Assembly (NCBI GenBank): GCA_015183035.1 | Contig: JACZZP010000016.1 | Location: forward strand, 1,674,001-1,738,000 | DNA: 64,000 bases | Reading direction: 5' to 3' | Source: Meloidogyne chitwoodi | Taxonomy: Eukaryota; Nematoda; Chromadorea; Rhabditida; Meloidogynidae | Shown here: in pieces, positions 35,501-47,266 of the stretch | How the letters are laid out: every line of letters begins with the position of its first letter | Numbering within the stretch: position 1 is the stretch's first letter | Translations under genes and position numbers: made by a program | Notes under the pieces: generated by a model | The model's input: only the letters and a program-made list of their open reading frames with translations | Told to the model about the DNA's origin: nothing | The model's database searches: none

Positions 35501-37383
35501 TAACAATACGAGAACGCATTCTGAAAGAAAAAAGTTAAGGGCATTTTGGTGCGAGAGTGAGGACATTTCAGTGCGGGATTTGAGTGTATTGGTATTACCC
35601 AAAATCCGCATTTATAAAATAATTTAAAAGTTAAAGAACTTTATAATTTTTTGCATTTAAATTCTCAAGTGTTATTTATTTAGAAAATTTTATTTTTAAT
35701 TGTGGGTGTTATATTCAAAAAAAGTTATAAATTTTGAAGGGTGATTTATGCTTTTTTAGGAATTTTTAACCATAACTTGTGAAAAACTTTACCAAAAAAT
35801 CTGAAATTTTTAGAGTAGTTAAATAAGATTATTGAGAATATATTTGCAAAATTTCACATCTCTAACTGCTAATTTGACAATTTTAGCGTCAAAAAGGTTC
35901 TCTTTGTTCCTTGATGGAATTTTGGTCAAAATAATTCAAAAAAATGTTTAAAAATACAAATTAATTACCTAGCAGAAATTCCAGCTTCATCCAATGCCCT
36001 AGCAACATGTTTAACAACACCAGAATCCAATCCAGATGTTAGAACCCAAGCACCCGTTGTTTCAGCTGCTTTCAAAAGTCCTTCTCTAAAAACTCTTCCC
36101 AACTTTTCTGGCACGCTTTGAAGGAAAAATTATTTTTTTTTTAAAGATTTTTAGAAAATTTAAAACCTAAAATCAGCAGTGCCTCCATGTACAGAAATTA
36201 CAAGTTTAGGCCTTTCTAAACCCCACAGCTTTTCCATAAGATTGATAATATCAGAAGGGTCTGAATCGAAGGATAAACGTAAATATTTTGCTTTGTGTAC
36301 GTGTGTTCCTCCCTTAATTTTTTTAATAATATATTATTAGGGATTAAAGTGTTTAGGTGCTTTCAGTTGAAAAAAAGACTCTCAAAGTTGGCACCAAAAC
36401 GGCCTTCCCAAAATTTGGCACCAAAACGACCTTTCCAAAATTACTTGGAATTCTACAGTCCCATAAGCATCAGTAGGAGTACAGGCTGTACATGTTCCTA
36501 TTGTCCAATTGCCCGAAGCATTTCCAGAAGATGACAAATGAAATTGAGCACCACGAGTAACAACAGAACTTGTAAAACGTGAAAGAGCAAGTTGTGAATG
36601 TTCAGCACTTACTCTACCACAACAACAACTTTTGGAAGAAAATTAAAAATATATTTTTTTAATATTATTTTTTAAAAAAATAACCGATCTGAGTGATCAT
36701 CAGCAGGTATAAATTTAATACATTCACGGCGTTGAAAGACTTTTTCTAGCCAAGATATATGTTCCTTTTTGTGATGATTATTGTCTTGCTAAAAAATGAT
36801 AAATGAAAATTATACAAACTCATTCTGTTCTCAATAAATTTTAAATTAAAACAAAACGCCAAAATTAAATTTGTAAAAAATTTAAAATTTACCCTTGACA
36901 TTCGTCTGTTTACTCCATTATCATTACTACAATGCCTAGAATAAAATGTTAATTTTTATTAATTTTTTATAAAGACTCTAATGTCTTATAAAACAGAATT
37001 TTGACTCCAAACTACAACTTAATTTTTTAAAAATATCTCAAGCTCTCAGTTATATCAGGTTAAAATAAATTGACCTCCCCAAGTCTTAATCTTTTAAATC
37101 ATAGGAACACTAGAGTCTCCATTGATAATTAAATATACCTGTTGGATTGTTTTCTTTCACATTCTCCTCCAACTTCCAAAGCCTCAGAACTCATAATAGC
37201 CGAAGTATTATTAAATAAATAAAAATCTAATGAAGGAATTTCCGTTAATCTATTATTATTTTGTTGATTATTTTGCTCAATAATATCACTAGAAGAATAG
37301 GCAGCAGTAGAAAATAAAAGGCCAGAACATAAAGAACGACTTCGGGGCGGGGAAGTTAAATTATTAATTATTTCATTTTCCAT
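29504..37383 (-). CDS. TRPM-family cation channel (GON-2/GTL type)
   Basis: Twenty-six exons from 37139-37383 down to 29504-29606 sum to exactly 1,521 codons plus stop, with all phases matching. The N-terminal TRPM homology region shows RRECIKFIPADD, PTDAYGTVEFQ, KLVISVHGGTADF, TTGAWVLTSGLDSGVVKH, VGIAPWGLL and ICEGSGRISDLLAF. Then come FNELMLWAVLTRRHEMAKLF and six membrane segments in exons 15-22. The pore loop is YGEVYAGEID, as in the divalent-permeable TRPM1/3/6/7 group. S6 is VFLLIANILLINMLIAIF, and a TRP-helix segment SKQVWMFQRY follows. The C-terminus has a short coiled coil (LLIQLQKMQAKIDKLEQ) and an acidic tail, with no alpha-kinase. C. elegans relatives control Mg and Ca handling in gut and gonad. 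Exon 7 ends at 35112 (CCT|GTTGGG), which keeps frame. Start: first ATG at 37383; an upstream coding exon is possible. Confidence 0.93.
30306..30377 (-). other. tRNA-like sequence with A and B boxes inside a TRPM intron
   Basis: On the minus strand, TAGTCTAGTGG (A box) and GGGTTCGATTCCC (B box) stand at tRNA-like spacing, and the ends pair weakly (GTTCTGG with TGATAGC, about five of seven counting wobbles). The T stem has three G-C pairs. I cannot draw a five-pair anticodon stem, so this is either a degenerate tRNA or a tRNA-derived repeat. It sits in the 177-bp penultimate TRPM intron in the same orientation as the gene. Of the three tRNA-like sequences here it folds best. Confidence 0.4.
34890..35080. 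repeat. G-run-rich stretch with repeated ACGGGG words in a TRPM intron
   Basis: The plus strand has several G-runs in a similar context: AAACGGGGGT, AACGGGGGTTTT, AACGGGGACT, GACGGGGGATTT, GCGGGGGGTAT and CACGGGGGCTCG. Loops are too long for a canonical four-run G-quadruplex. Composition contrasts sharply with the surrounding intron and suggests a decayed repeat. Confidence 0.5.
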
Positions 37384-38659
37384 TCTAAAAAATTGATTTT
37401 CAATAAATTTAGAGAAATTAATTAATTTTTTTAAATGATAAAATAATTTTATTTTGTCAAAAAATTATTAAAAACAAACTGATAAATTTCTATTTTTATG
37501 ATTAAATAAATAATTTATTTAAATAATTTATTTATTTAATTTATTTTTAATTTAGGAGAGAGTTGATTATTTTCATTATACCCAAAAGATCAACAAATTT
37601 AAAATTTTTAAATTCTTCATTCAACTAATTTGATAAATTTGTTTTGAAAAAATAATTAAAAATAATTGAAAAATTAAAAATAAAATTATGAGAATAATTA
37701 AAAGAGAGGTTAAATTACAAGACTCTATTATCTCTTTTAATATCCACAGTTATAAAAGGGAAAAATCAGAAATTGAATTTTATTTTTTAAATTAATTGTC
37801 CTGTTAAAAAAATAATAAAAAAAAAATTATTTTAAAGAAAAAACACTAAAAAATCACATTTCTCGCATAATCCTCTTCTCATTAATTGTCCAAAAAAAAA
37901 AATTCGCAAATAAATCGATCTTAAAAATATTTTATCAATAAAAAAATAATATTCTCTCCCTTTTTACATTTTCTTTAGCCAAAAATTTAAAAGAGATAAT
38001 TAAACAAAATAATTATTAATTAAATAAAAGAGATAATAATTTATTTATTTTTTCTTTAATAAAAAAACATTTTTAAGCTACTTAAAAAAGAAAGACAAAA
38101 ATAATTATCAATGACTAAAAAAATAAATTGTTAAAAATTAATAAAAGTATTATTATAAAAAATAAAATAACAGTTTTTAGTATTATAAAAGTATGAGATT
38201 AGAGATATTAAATTTTGTTTTGCGATTTATTTTTTAAATTATGAAAAGAGAACGCAGACAAAATAAATTTGATTTTTAAAGATACATTATTTTGAACATT
38301 TACTGATTTTTAGGAATGAAAATGTTTTAAAAAAGCACCTTTTTCTAATAAAGAACGAATAAAAAAAAGATTAACTGAAATTAATTTTAAATTAACATAA
38401 TAAACTAATTTTATAAAAAATTTAATTTTCAGTTAATCTTGTTTTCTACAAAATTAAAAAAATACTTTTGAGACCAAAAAATTATTTTTAAAAAAAGTTA
38501 ACTTGAAAAATTCTTATAAAATAACAAAAATGTTTTAAAGTAAAATTACCAATAAAATTAAATTCTTATGGAATTTCTCTTCAATTAAAAGCATTTTTTG
38601 TTATATTTTAAATATTATTTTAAAGTCAAAAAAATACCAAATTTTCTTTAAAAATATTT
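37384..38659. other. Intergenic region between TRPM 5' end and OGFOD1 3' end
   Basis: About 1.3 kb of very AT-rich DNA. Both neighbours are on the minus strand, so this holds the TRPM promoter and 5' UTR and the 3' UTR of the hydroxylase gene. No open frame, RNA gene or structured repeat could be supported. Confidence 0.4.
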
Positions 38660-40963
38660 TCAACAATTTCCATCTTCTTCAGTTTCTTCACGTACATTTT
38701 CATCAAAATCATCTTCTAAATTAAGTTCTTCTTCTTCATCTTCTTCATTCTCTTCACTTTCATCATGAATATTATTTTTAGAGTCTAAAGAAGAAGAACT
38801 TTCTTCGCTTTCACTTTCACCGGTACAAATACCAAAGAATGTACAATTAAGAGTAAAAAAAGTGTCAGAACCCGCTCTATGATTTACATATTTGGTAAAA
38901 TTTAAAACGCCTGGTTCTCTTAAAAGGAATAAAAATAAATTAAAAAATTTAAAAGAAAACCTAAAAACTATTGCAGCTGTATTTAATGTTGGAATAACAC
39001 GAATAATCTCATCTTCTTCCCCACATGCAAAATAACTAACAAAACCTCCATTTTGAGCTGGCCATTCTTGTTTACGTCCTAAAAACAAAATTACATCAAG
39101 GCTAAATCCGTTATCTTCAGAGTGAGCAATTAATTGATCATCAGCCATTGAATAACAACCTTGCTCAAATCGATTAATGAACGAAACAAGTTCAACATCT
39201 GAAAATTTAAAAATAAGTTTTTATTTTTATTTCTAGCAAAAAGAAGGAATAAAAAGTTTTAAAAATATATTAAGAAAATATTAAAAAAAATATACCCAAT
39301 GGCTCTTCGCAATTACCCTAAAAACTAAAAACAAAATAAAAATAAACCTCTATCAATTTCTTCATTTGAATTTAATTTAGCTTTTTTTAAAGGAGGTCCA
39401 TCATTATCACTAGTAGTTTCTATATTATCTTCTCCCTCTTCTCCACTATGATCTTCATTCATTCCTCTACTTAATCTTCTTAATTCGTGTAAATGTAAAC
39501 CTGTCCATTGAGTTAATAAAAGTGTAATAGCCTCAGATCGGAATAAACGTAGTAAACTTCTTAAATGACTATTTTCATCTAATTGAGATTCTACAAGACG
39601 CCAAACATTTCTTTTATTTGGAGGTCCAATACAAGTAAATTGGGCGTTTTCTAATTCTTCCACTGCGGCATTAAATTTATCTGTCTAATATTAAAAAAAA
39701 TTAAATCAAATAAAATTCAAACATTTAGAAAATGACGAAGAGAAAGTTGCGATTTGTGTGCAAATATTCTTTTAATATGTTTATGCTGTCCAGGACCTAC
39801 ATAATTATTGTTTAACCAAGAAGTTACTTCAGCGAGCTAAAAAAGATTATTATTGGTCAGAATTAAAAATTAAAAAAAAGAAATAATTAGATAAATACGG
39901 AAAATTATTTTCACGTATTTAAATGAAAATACACTCTTTAAACTAAATTAATTTTAAAAATTACAGTTGTATCCATAGAAGGTTTTGTTCTAAGAATAGG
40001 CTCTTCTGGGGTAGGGGAATCACCAACAAATAAAACGTCCATATTCTCTGGATAGTGAAACCATCCATTGAGTGATAAACGTTCTTTGCCATCACAAAGC
40101 ACTTCAGAGACAGAATGCCAAGAATTGTTTTGTACACGAAAAAGGCTAAAACTATTCTCTATAGGCCTTATTCTTTTTACAATTTTTTCAGGACGATTTG
40201 TAGAGGGGTTACAATCATAAAGACAAAGATCACCACCATCCGCTTCTGTCCAATCGGCGTTGAGATATAAAACAAAAGCGAAAGCACGTCCCTGAAAAAT
40301 TGTATTTAAAACTTAAAATTAAATTTTATCAAGTAAATAAAATTTCAAAAATAAATTTTAAGACACTAAAAAAATAATTTTCATGTTTTAATTCAAAGTT
40401 TATTTAAAAACCTCAAGTTTATCATCATGCGTCAACAAACAATCACACTTTGAATAACGTGAACCAGTTAAAGCCAACTTTTCTCCTAATTGAACACCAG
40501 TCATTAACATAAGCCATCTTCTTACATCGTTAAGTAAAAATTGATGAAAAGTACTTAAATATGCCTTTTTTAATTTTCAAAAAAATAAAAATAAATTTTA
40601 CTATAAATTAGGATAATGTTCTTCTTGTAAATTAGCAATATCAACAGTTTGATTTAACGAATATAGATCATTACATTTAGGAATCCAAGCAACTGAGTGC
40701 AATTCATTCCGGAGATCTTTAAAGAAAATTATACAAAATTTATTTAAATATTTAACCTTTAATTAATGCTGAATTTGTAATAAAGTCAGTGAGATGAAAA
40801 TGAGGAAATGGATAGGAACTTTCATTATTACCTGAAATTAAATTAAAGAAATATTAAATAAAAGCAAACCTTCAAGACATGAAATCATTTTATTTTTATC
40901 ATTGTTTTTATAACATTCATTAATAATAAATCTTATAGAGCTTGAACCCGTATTTGATGCCAT
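38660..40963 (-). CDS. OGFOD1/Tpa1-type prolyl 3-hydroxylase of ribosomal protein uS12
   Basis: Nine exons (40870-40963, 40757-40831, 40602-40716, 40412-40553, 39965-40291, 39723-39836, 39348-39684, 38961-39198, 38660-38918) total 566 residues in frame. It is a two-domain Fe(II)/2-oxoglutarate oxygenase. The N-terminal catalytic domain has the HxD iron ligands in CLLTHDDKLE, a distal His in SFSLFRVQNNSWHSVSEV, and the 2OG-binding Arg in RLSLNGWFH. The C-terminal Ofd1-type domain contains TQWTGLHLHELRRL and GGFVSYFACGEEDE and ends in a very acidic tail. Orthologues hydroxylate a proline of small-subunit protein uS12 and affect translation accuracy and stress response. An acidic, Ser-rich loop follows the LHELRRL helix. 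It is divergently placed with cystinosin, 723 bp apart. Confidence 0.92.
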
Positions 40964-41686
40964 TCTACTGAAATTTTTCAAAAAAATTTAACAAAAATTC
41001 ATAAAAAAATCTCTAAATAAAAAAAGTAGACAAACTGAAAAATGGCAATACAAATTTCTAACAGGGGAGAAAATACATAATATCAAATTTTCAAAATATC
41101 AAATTTTTAAAATGTCAAAAGTGTTAAAAATTGTCATTTCGTCTAACAAAACCTGTTTAATGATAATTTTCAAAAATTTATGTTAATCCTTTTCATTAAT
41201 TCGTTGAATTATTTTATATTTTTTGACATTTTTTGTATTTGCATAATCTAACTTGAGTTGTAAACAAATAAAAATAGGTACCTATTAATTGCTGCAATCA
41301 TTTTGGAAAATTTCATCATTTTATTTATTTGTTCATTTCATCCCCACTTTTTTTTAAAAAATCCTCTAATCCATCTCTCTATTTTGACTTTTTTTATTTT
41401 TATATACTTATATTACCACAACTTTTATCATTTATATAAAATTATTAATACTAACAGGTTAAATAGCTAATAATTTAGCTACAAAAGGTTCTCTTTTAAT
41501 ATAATTATTTTAAAAATTGATTATCTTTTAAATGCTATACTAGACGTAAACCTTTATCATTTATTTTTTATATTTATTTTTAGGAATGTATTTATTATAA
41601 TAACTTTTCTAAGTCAACATTATTTTATTTATACTCTAACTCCTAAAATTGCCTATATATTTTACCTATATATTTACAATTTTATT
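40964..41686. other. Divergent promoter region of OGFOD1 and cystinosin genes
   Basis: A 723-bp region between the two start codons. T-rich blocks precede the cystinosin start and A-rich ones precede the hydroxylase start, as expected for two 5' ends. I see no coding exon or defined regulatory site. Confidence 0.4.
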
Positions 41687-44082
41687 ATGCCATTAACTTC
41701 CCAATTTATTTTTTTAATTATTTTCTTCCCTTGTATATTATTTTGCATTAAAGAAAATGAAGAATTACTTGAAGTAGAAAAGGATAGGCACAGCAGTGGA
41801 AAAAGTTTTTTAACTGAAGAAAATTCTAAAAAAAATTATTTGGAATTTCCTGAACAATTAAATCTTATAATTGGATCAAAAGAAGAAATTCAATTTACTT
41901 ACAGGTTTATTGAGATTTAATTTTATTAAATTTTTCAAATTATTTTAGGAGTAAGCTCAACTCTCATTTGGAGCTTATTTTTGATTTTGATCATAGTATT
42001 CTTAATGTAACTCCAAATCGTATTGTCCTAAGTCCCGGTGTGGATTCAACTGGTAATTTTTCCGTCATTGGACTTTCTTTGAGTAGCAGAACTTTTATTG
42101 ATTTGAAAGATTGTTTTCTTACTAATGGAACTGCACGAATTGGAAAATGCCCGTTTGAGTAAGAATTTAATTTATAAGAGTTTTATTTTAGTATTCTTAG
42201 TCCACTACCAATTTTTTTTTAAATTCTATACAAAAAACATCCTTTTCCAAGATTTAGTTTTTAATATTTTTTCGATAATTGATTTCCACCAATAATTTTT
42301 CTTTATTACTAGCGTTCCTTTAAAATGAATTTTTAATAAAATAAAATTACAAAAATATGAATTTTACGTCTAAAAATAAATATAATTTATTTAAATCATA
42401 AAAATAATTTTTTTGCTTAAGAGATTAACATTTTTATTATTTTACTTTTTTTTTTTCTTTTGCAGAAAGGATGACGTTTTTGTTCGTTTAGTTGTTGCTC
42501 GTAGTTCGTTAATCTCTATATTAGTTATTGTTACTGGTTGGATTTATTTTTTTGCGTGGAGTATTTCTTTTTATCCTCAGATTATTTTGAATTGGCAAAG
42601 GAAAAGGTTTTTAATTTTTTTAAAAATTCGACGGTGATGAATTTTCTTCGAGTTAATTTTCCTAAAAAATGTATTATTTTTTAATTTCAATTTTTCTAGT
42701 GTTGTCGGTCTAAATTTTGACTTTTTACTTCTCAATATTATCGGCTTTTTTTGCTATACAATTTACAATGTTTTGCTTTATTTTGACCCAATAGTTCAGG
42801 ATATTTACATTGCAAGACATGGAAATAGAAGTCTTATTCCGGTTTTGCTTAATGATGTTGTCTTTTCTGTCCAAGCTTTGTTTGCTTGTGTAATTACTGC
42901 TTTTCAATGCTTTATTTATGAGGTTTTTTTAATTTTATTTTTCGTTCTACTTATTGATTTTGAGAGTCATTTTTAATTTATTCGAATTTTTTCTAAATAA
43001 TACTTATTTTTATTAAATACAAAAATTATTTAGAGAGGAACTCAACGTATTTCTTATACCTGTCGAATATGGTCTTCAATTTTACTTGGATTTTCATCAC
43101 TTTCACTTCTTCTATCTTTACTTCATTTATTCAACTGGTTGGATTTTATAAATTACCTTTCTTATGTAAAAATGGCTGTTACATTGAGCAAATACTTTCC
43201 ACAAGCAATTCTTAATTTTCAACGTAAAAGCACGGTAAATTTTTTAATATAACAAAAATTTATTGGAAAAAATGTAACTAATAAAGACAATTTTTAAAAA
43301 TTTTTGACACATAAAAGTAACGAAAATTAAAAAAATTTCTGTGATACGAACATGAATAACTAACAGTTAGTGTTTGATTAAAAAGGGTTTTTTAATTAAT
43401 TTTTAATGTTAACATTCATAAACAAAAATTATTTATTTATTTATTTTTACTTTGAGATAAGTAACTAATTTATTATTATTTTTTCAGGTTGGTTGGAGTA
43501 TTGGAAATGTTTTATTAGATGCAATTGGTGGTTCAATGGACATTTTTCAAATGATTTTACAAGCCAAAAATACTGGTATTATTTTTTTTAAATTTGTATT
43601 TTACAATTTTTAGCTGATTGGAGTGCTTTTACTGGCAATCCTGTCAAGTTTGGATTAGGTTTTGTTTCGGTAATAATTATTTTTTTATAATCTAATTTTT
43701 TCCTTTTAGATAATTTTTGATGCATTATTCATAATTCAACATTATGTGCTCTACCCTCATAAGGTTTTATTTATTATTTTAAAGATGAAATTTTAATTTT
43801 TATTGTAATTGATTCCAATTATGAGGAATATTCTTTTGCTGAGGATTATTCTTTTTCTATTAGGGTTCTGCGTCTCTCCAGATCTTAGTGATCTCTCCAA
43901 CAAAGAACCAAAAATAAAATTAAATTATTTTCTTAAAATATATAATTTATTTTCAGGAGAATGATACTTACGATCAAGTTTCAAATCCTGCGAGGCCAGT
44001 TCCAGCAACACTTTCAGTTGTGGGGTTGAACGTAAATCGAGAAAGAGGGGACGATAATGATCAGTTAGTTATACCTGACTGA
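41687..44082 (+). CDS. ctns-1: Cystinosin, lysosomal cystine/proton symporter
   Basis: Nine exons (41687-41904, 41949-42158, 42466-42606, 42700-42922, 43034-43234, 43488-43575, 43614-43669, 43710-43763, 43957-44082) encode 438 residues in frame. There is a hydrophobic signal sequence, then a lumenal domain with N-glycosylation sites (NVT, NFS, NGT), then seven membrane helices. Both PQ-loop motifs are clear: [20 protein letters not shown] and [19 protein letters not shown]. They carry the conserved proline-glutamine pairs that gate transport. The family exports cystine from lysosomes. The cytosolic tail contains TYDQVS, a YxxPhi lysosomal sorting motif that lines up with the GYDQL tail signal of the human protein. 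Confidence 0.95.
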
Positions 44083-44156
44083 TATTTTATTTAAATTATT
44101 TAAAATATTACTTCTAAAAAAGTTAAAAATGTACTACTATGTATATAATTCACAAT

Positions 44157-44220
44157 CAGAGCTGTTATAACTTTTTTTCTTAATCTTTTTAATTCTTTCC
44201 GGAATGTTTTAACAGCTCTG
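44157..44220. other. Inverted repeat CAGAGCTGTTA / TAACAGCTCTG
   Basis: An 11-bp perfect inverted pair separated by about 40 bases, just after the cystinosin stop codon. It could form a hairpin in the 3' UTR or be the remains of a small element. The open frame on the minus strand across 44100-44288 is not convincing as a gene. Confidence 0.35.
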
Positions 44221-44615
44221 AAATAATTTTTAAAATATTTTTCTGTATATTCAGACTTCCAATTTCGGGCAATTTGCACTCTGCACACATATAAGAGAAA
44301 TCCAGTGATTTTTAGAATTTAAACCCGTTGCTCTTTTTTTCTTTTCTATTTTCTTTAAAAGCATTTATTTTAATCTACTAAAACTTTAATTTCATTAACA
44401 AAAATTTTTTTCTAAAATTCTTTTAAAATTAATCTAACACTTCTATATAAGCATTAAACTTTTTTAATTTTATAATATTAATTGTAAAAATAAATAGTAG
44501 TTTAACATTCTACAAAAATATATTATTTTCTCCCATTTGAATTGCGGACATTCGTGTGTAAAAGTGAAAGTTTCCGGTTTTAAACTACTAATTAGACTCA
44601 GTTCAATCCACAAAG

Positions 44616-45451
44616 CTGAAAAAGAAAAATTTACTTCCTCTCGAATTGCTAGCTGAACTTGTTAATTTTCTTTCATTTGATTTTAAATGGGTTAAGTTCC
44701 GTGTTTCAATAATTTTTGATCTTTTTGTATTGAAAACTCAACGTCAATGGATTGCTGGGTTTGGGAAAATTGTTCATCCTGTGAGTTAAAAATTATAAAA
44801 ATAACTTGAGGCACTAATTCTGTCATACGAAAATATTTCTATCACTACAAATTTATAATTTTAAAATTTTTAGTTCCATGCTTTTTTGGTAAACACCAAA
44901 ACTCACTTAGAAACATTGAAAAATAATTGCAATGACAAAGGAAGAGATCAATTAATTGTTATTCGTGAGCGGATAATTTATTTTCATTCAGGTATTAAAT
45001 TTTAGCAACTTTTTTAAATTATTGATAACTTTTCAAGATTTACAATCTGTTGCGTACCAACTTGCCAGTCGTTCACATCTTTTCGATACTTTACTGCAAA
45101 CAGCAAATACTAAATTTTCTACACTTCGAAATTCAAAGATCTCAAATGAAAATACTGAAGTGGTGTGTAGTTTTATTGATTTTTTCTTTTAGTCAGGTTT
45201 AAAGTGCTTATTAAAAATTGATTTAGAACTAGTTAAAATTACAAACTTTATTGTAATTTAAAATTTTTAAACTTTAGATCCATACGAATGTTATTCAAAT
45301 GATCGGATATGTTCAACACATTTTTGATTCGATGTTTCACGTTTCAGATCAAGATGTTGCATATGTGATTGAATATGATGGAGGTACGTCACTCGAATTC
45401 TTAAAGACGCAACTTCAAGTATTGATTAATCATTTGAATATTCGTTGTTAG
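44616..45451 (+). CDS. Unrecognised partial gene, F-box-like N-terminus
   Basis: Four exons with good splice sites and matching phases (44616-44780, 44874-44991, 45038-45162, 45278-45451) end at a TAG stop. The first visible exon begins after an acceptor-like CACAAAG, and no in-frame ATG precedes it, so the start must lie in an unseen upstream exon or be lost. It opens KKKNLLPLELLAELVNFLSF, which has the Leu-Pro-x-Glu-Leu pattern of an F-box. Later text (FHAFLVNTKTHLETL, RSHLFDTLLQTANTKF, QMIGYVQHIFDSMF) looks helical but matches nothing I know. It could also be a decaying gene. It follows cystinosin on the same strand at about 0.5 kb. Confidence 0.5.
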
Positions 45452-46616
45452 GAATATTGTCATAGTTATTTAATCTTTACTTTTAATAATTTCACGCCCA
45501 ATTTTCTGGCCCATAAAAGGGAAATGAAATACCGACTAAGAGGCTTCAGTTTCACTAATTTTCCACCAGCTTAGAGTTGGTGTTCCACTTCCCAAACCTT
45601 TATTATATTTTATTTGTTGAATAAAACTTTAAAAGAAAAGCCTTTTTCTTTATTTTTGGCGGGCCAACCGCGCTCCGTGAGTTGGATTCGTCCAACTCTC
45701 GGGGCCCAACGGTTTGGCGAAACTGCCCCATAAAAAATATATTCTAATAAATGGGTCGAATCCTTTCCCCGTGAAACAATTTTTAAATTGCAAATTTAAA
45801 CATTAAATTTAAATTTAAAATTTTTAAAAAATAAATTTTTAAATTATTTTCAAACTTATTATTTTATTTATTTTTTAAACTTAAATTAAATAAAAAATTT
45901 ATTACGTTGTTAATATTTAATAATAAATATTTTGTATTTTATCATTTTTATTTTCTTGACGACATAAAATTGACTACTAATTTTTAAATAAACACATACA
46001 CCATAGCCATGCGGTTTTTAATATTAATGAAAAATATAATTGTCAACCATCTTCAATTTTTTGGTTCACGTGTTGATTACTTTTTCTCACGTTTTGTCTT
46101 ATAGTCTCGTTTAGTTTAACCATGTGCTGACTATTTTTTTAAATATTTTTGTGTTGATAAAAATTATTAAAAAAAATTCCATTATGTGTCCTTTTTGATA
46201 AGAAATGGAAAAATAAATTTTTAGTAAAGGAAGAGCACATTTTTATTTATATTTAGAGACAATAAAAATTTTTACAAAAAAAAATTTTATTTTTTAAGAA
46301 AATATTCGGTTATGATTTGTTTTTAATTAGAGATTCTCGCTTGTCTAAAAAAAATAATAATTAAAAATTAAAATTTTTTCTAAATTTTTTTTAATAATTT
46401 TTATCGACAAAAAAATATAAAAATTTTTCATATTTTTTATATTTATTTTTAAAGTAAATATAGTTTAGCAGTATAAGAAAATAGTTTTATTTTCTCGTTT
46501 CCATGACTACTATTTTGCCATTTTTGGCCATTAAAATAACTCAAAATCTCCTATTTTTAACGATTGTAAAAGTGATTTAACTTAGAAATTGATCATCTAA
46601 AAAATATTAAAAAAAT
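45452..46616. other. Intergenic region with a GC-rich structured segment
   Basis: About 1.2 kb of AT-rich DNA upstream of IFT20, containing one sharply different GC-rich block at 45657-45731 (listed separately). No protein-coding exon is apparent. The last part should include the IFT20 promoter. Confidence 0.4.
45657..45731. other. GC-rich nested hairpin with TTCG loop (candidate structured RNA)
   Basis: An inner stem pairs CCGTGAGTTGGA (45675-45686) with TCCAACTCTCGG (45691-45702) across a TTCG tetraloop, with one mismatch in twelve. An outer stem pairs CGGGCCAACCG (45660-45670) with CGGTTTGGCG (45710-45719) apart from small bulges. About 75 bp of GC-rich, nested pairing in AT-rich DNA suggests an RNA structure or a transposon end. 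I do not recognise a known RNA family and cannot tell the strand. Confidence 0.45.
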
Positions 46617-47266
46617 ATGGATCAACAAATTGATGATTTTGATGATCGTAAAGTCTTCATTGATGACCTCAATCATATTCGACTTGTTAATCCAGGTGGA
46701 AATTAAAAAAAATTTTAAAATATTTTTCTTTTTTCTTTTAGCACTTTTAGAGTCATCTAGCAATCTTGCAAAAGAAGGAAAAAATTTTATTGGTCAATTT
46801 GATAATTTTATTAAAACTGTTCGAGAAGTTAGAGAAGCAATGGAAAAGGTGAGAAAAAATGAAAACATTTTTTCAAAAACCAACTCATTTATTTAAAAGA
46901 TTCTTGCGTTTTTTACAAAATCTTATGTATTAAAATAATTCTAAAAATTTCTCCTAAGATTGGCCGAATTGTAGATGAAGAAAGGCTTCGTTTACTTACA
47001 CTACAAAATCAGTTAGATAAAAGCGGCAATAAAAACTCAACAGAAGAGACACAACAATTACAGGTGAGAGAATTTTTTGGTTTTAAAAATCAAGAGGAGA
47101 ATCTGTTTAAAATAACTCCTTTTTTAATAAAATTTTATATTTTAAAAATAAGCTTTTGTTTAATGAAAAGCAAAGGGAATTTGAAAGATTATACGTTGAA
47201 TTACAAAGTCTTAAAGAAGTTGAAGCAAAGCAAAACGAAAATTTAATTATTAGTAAAAAGCTTTAA
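46617..47266 (+). CDS. ift-20: Intraflagellar transport protein IFT20
   Basis: Four exons (46617-46695, 46742-46848, 46959-47063, 47153-47266) encode 134 residues, close to the usual 132. The pattern matches IFT20 throughout. The N-terminus has IDDLNHIRLVNPALLESSSN, matching the family's FDELNKLRVLDPEV block. A coiled coil then runs from FIGQFDNFIKTVREV through QQLQAFV-type heptads to ERLYVELQSLKEVEAKQNE. IFT20 is a subunit of IFT-B. It carries membrane proteins from the Golgi to cilia, which in nematodes means sensory neurons. It converges with the sulfhydryl oxidase gene 526 bp away. Confidence 0.88.

Noticed and set aside
44100..44288. 62-codon minus-strand open frame after cystinosin
   Set aside because: It overlaps the 3' UTR and a small inverted repeat, with no homology that I recognise.
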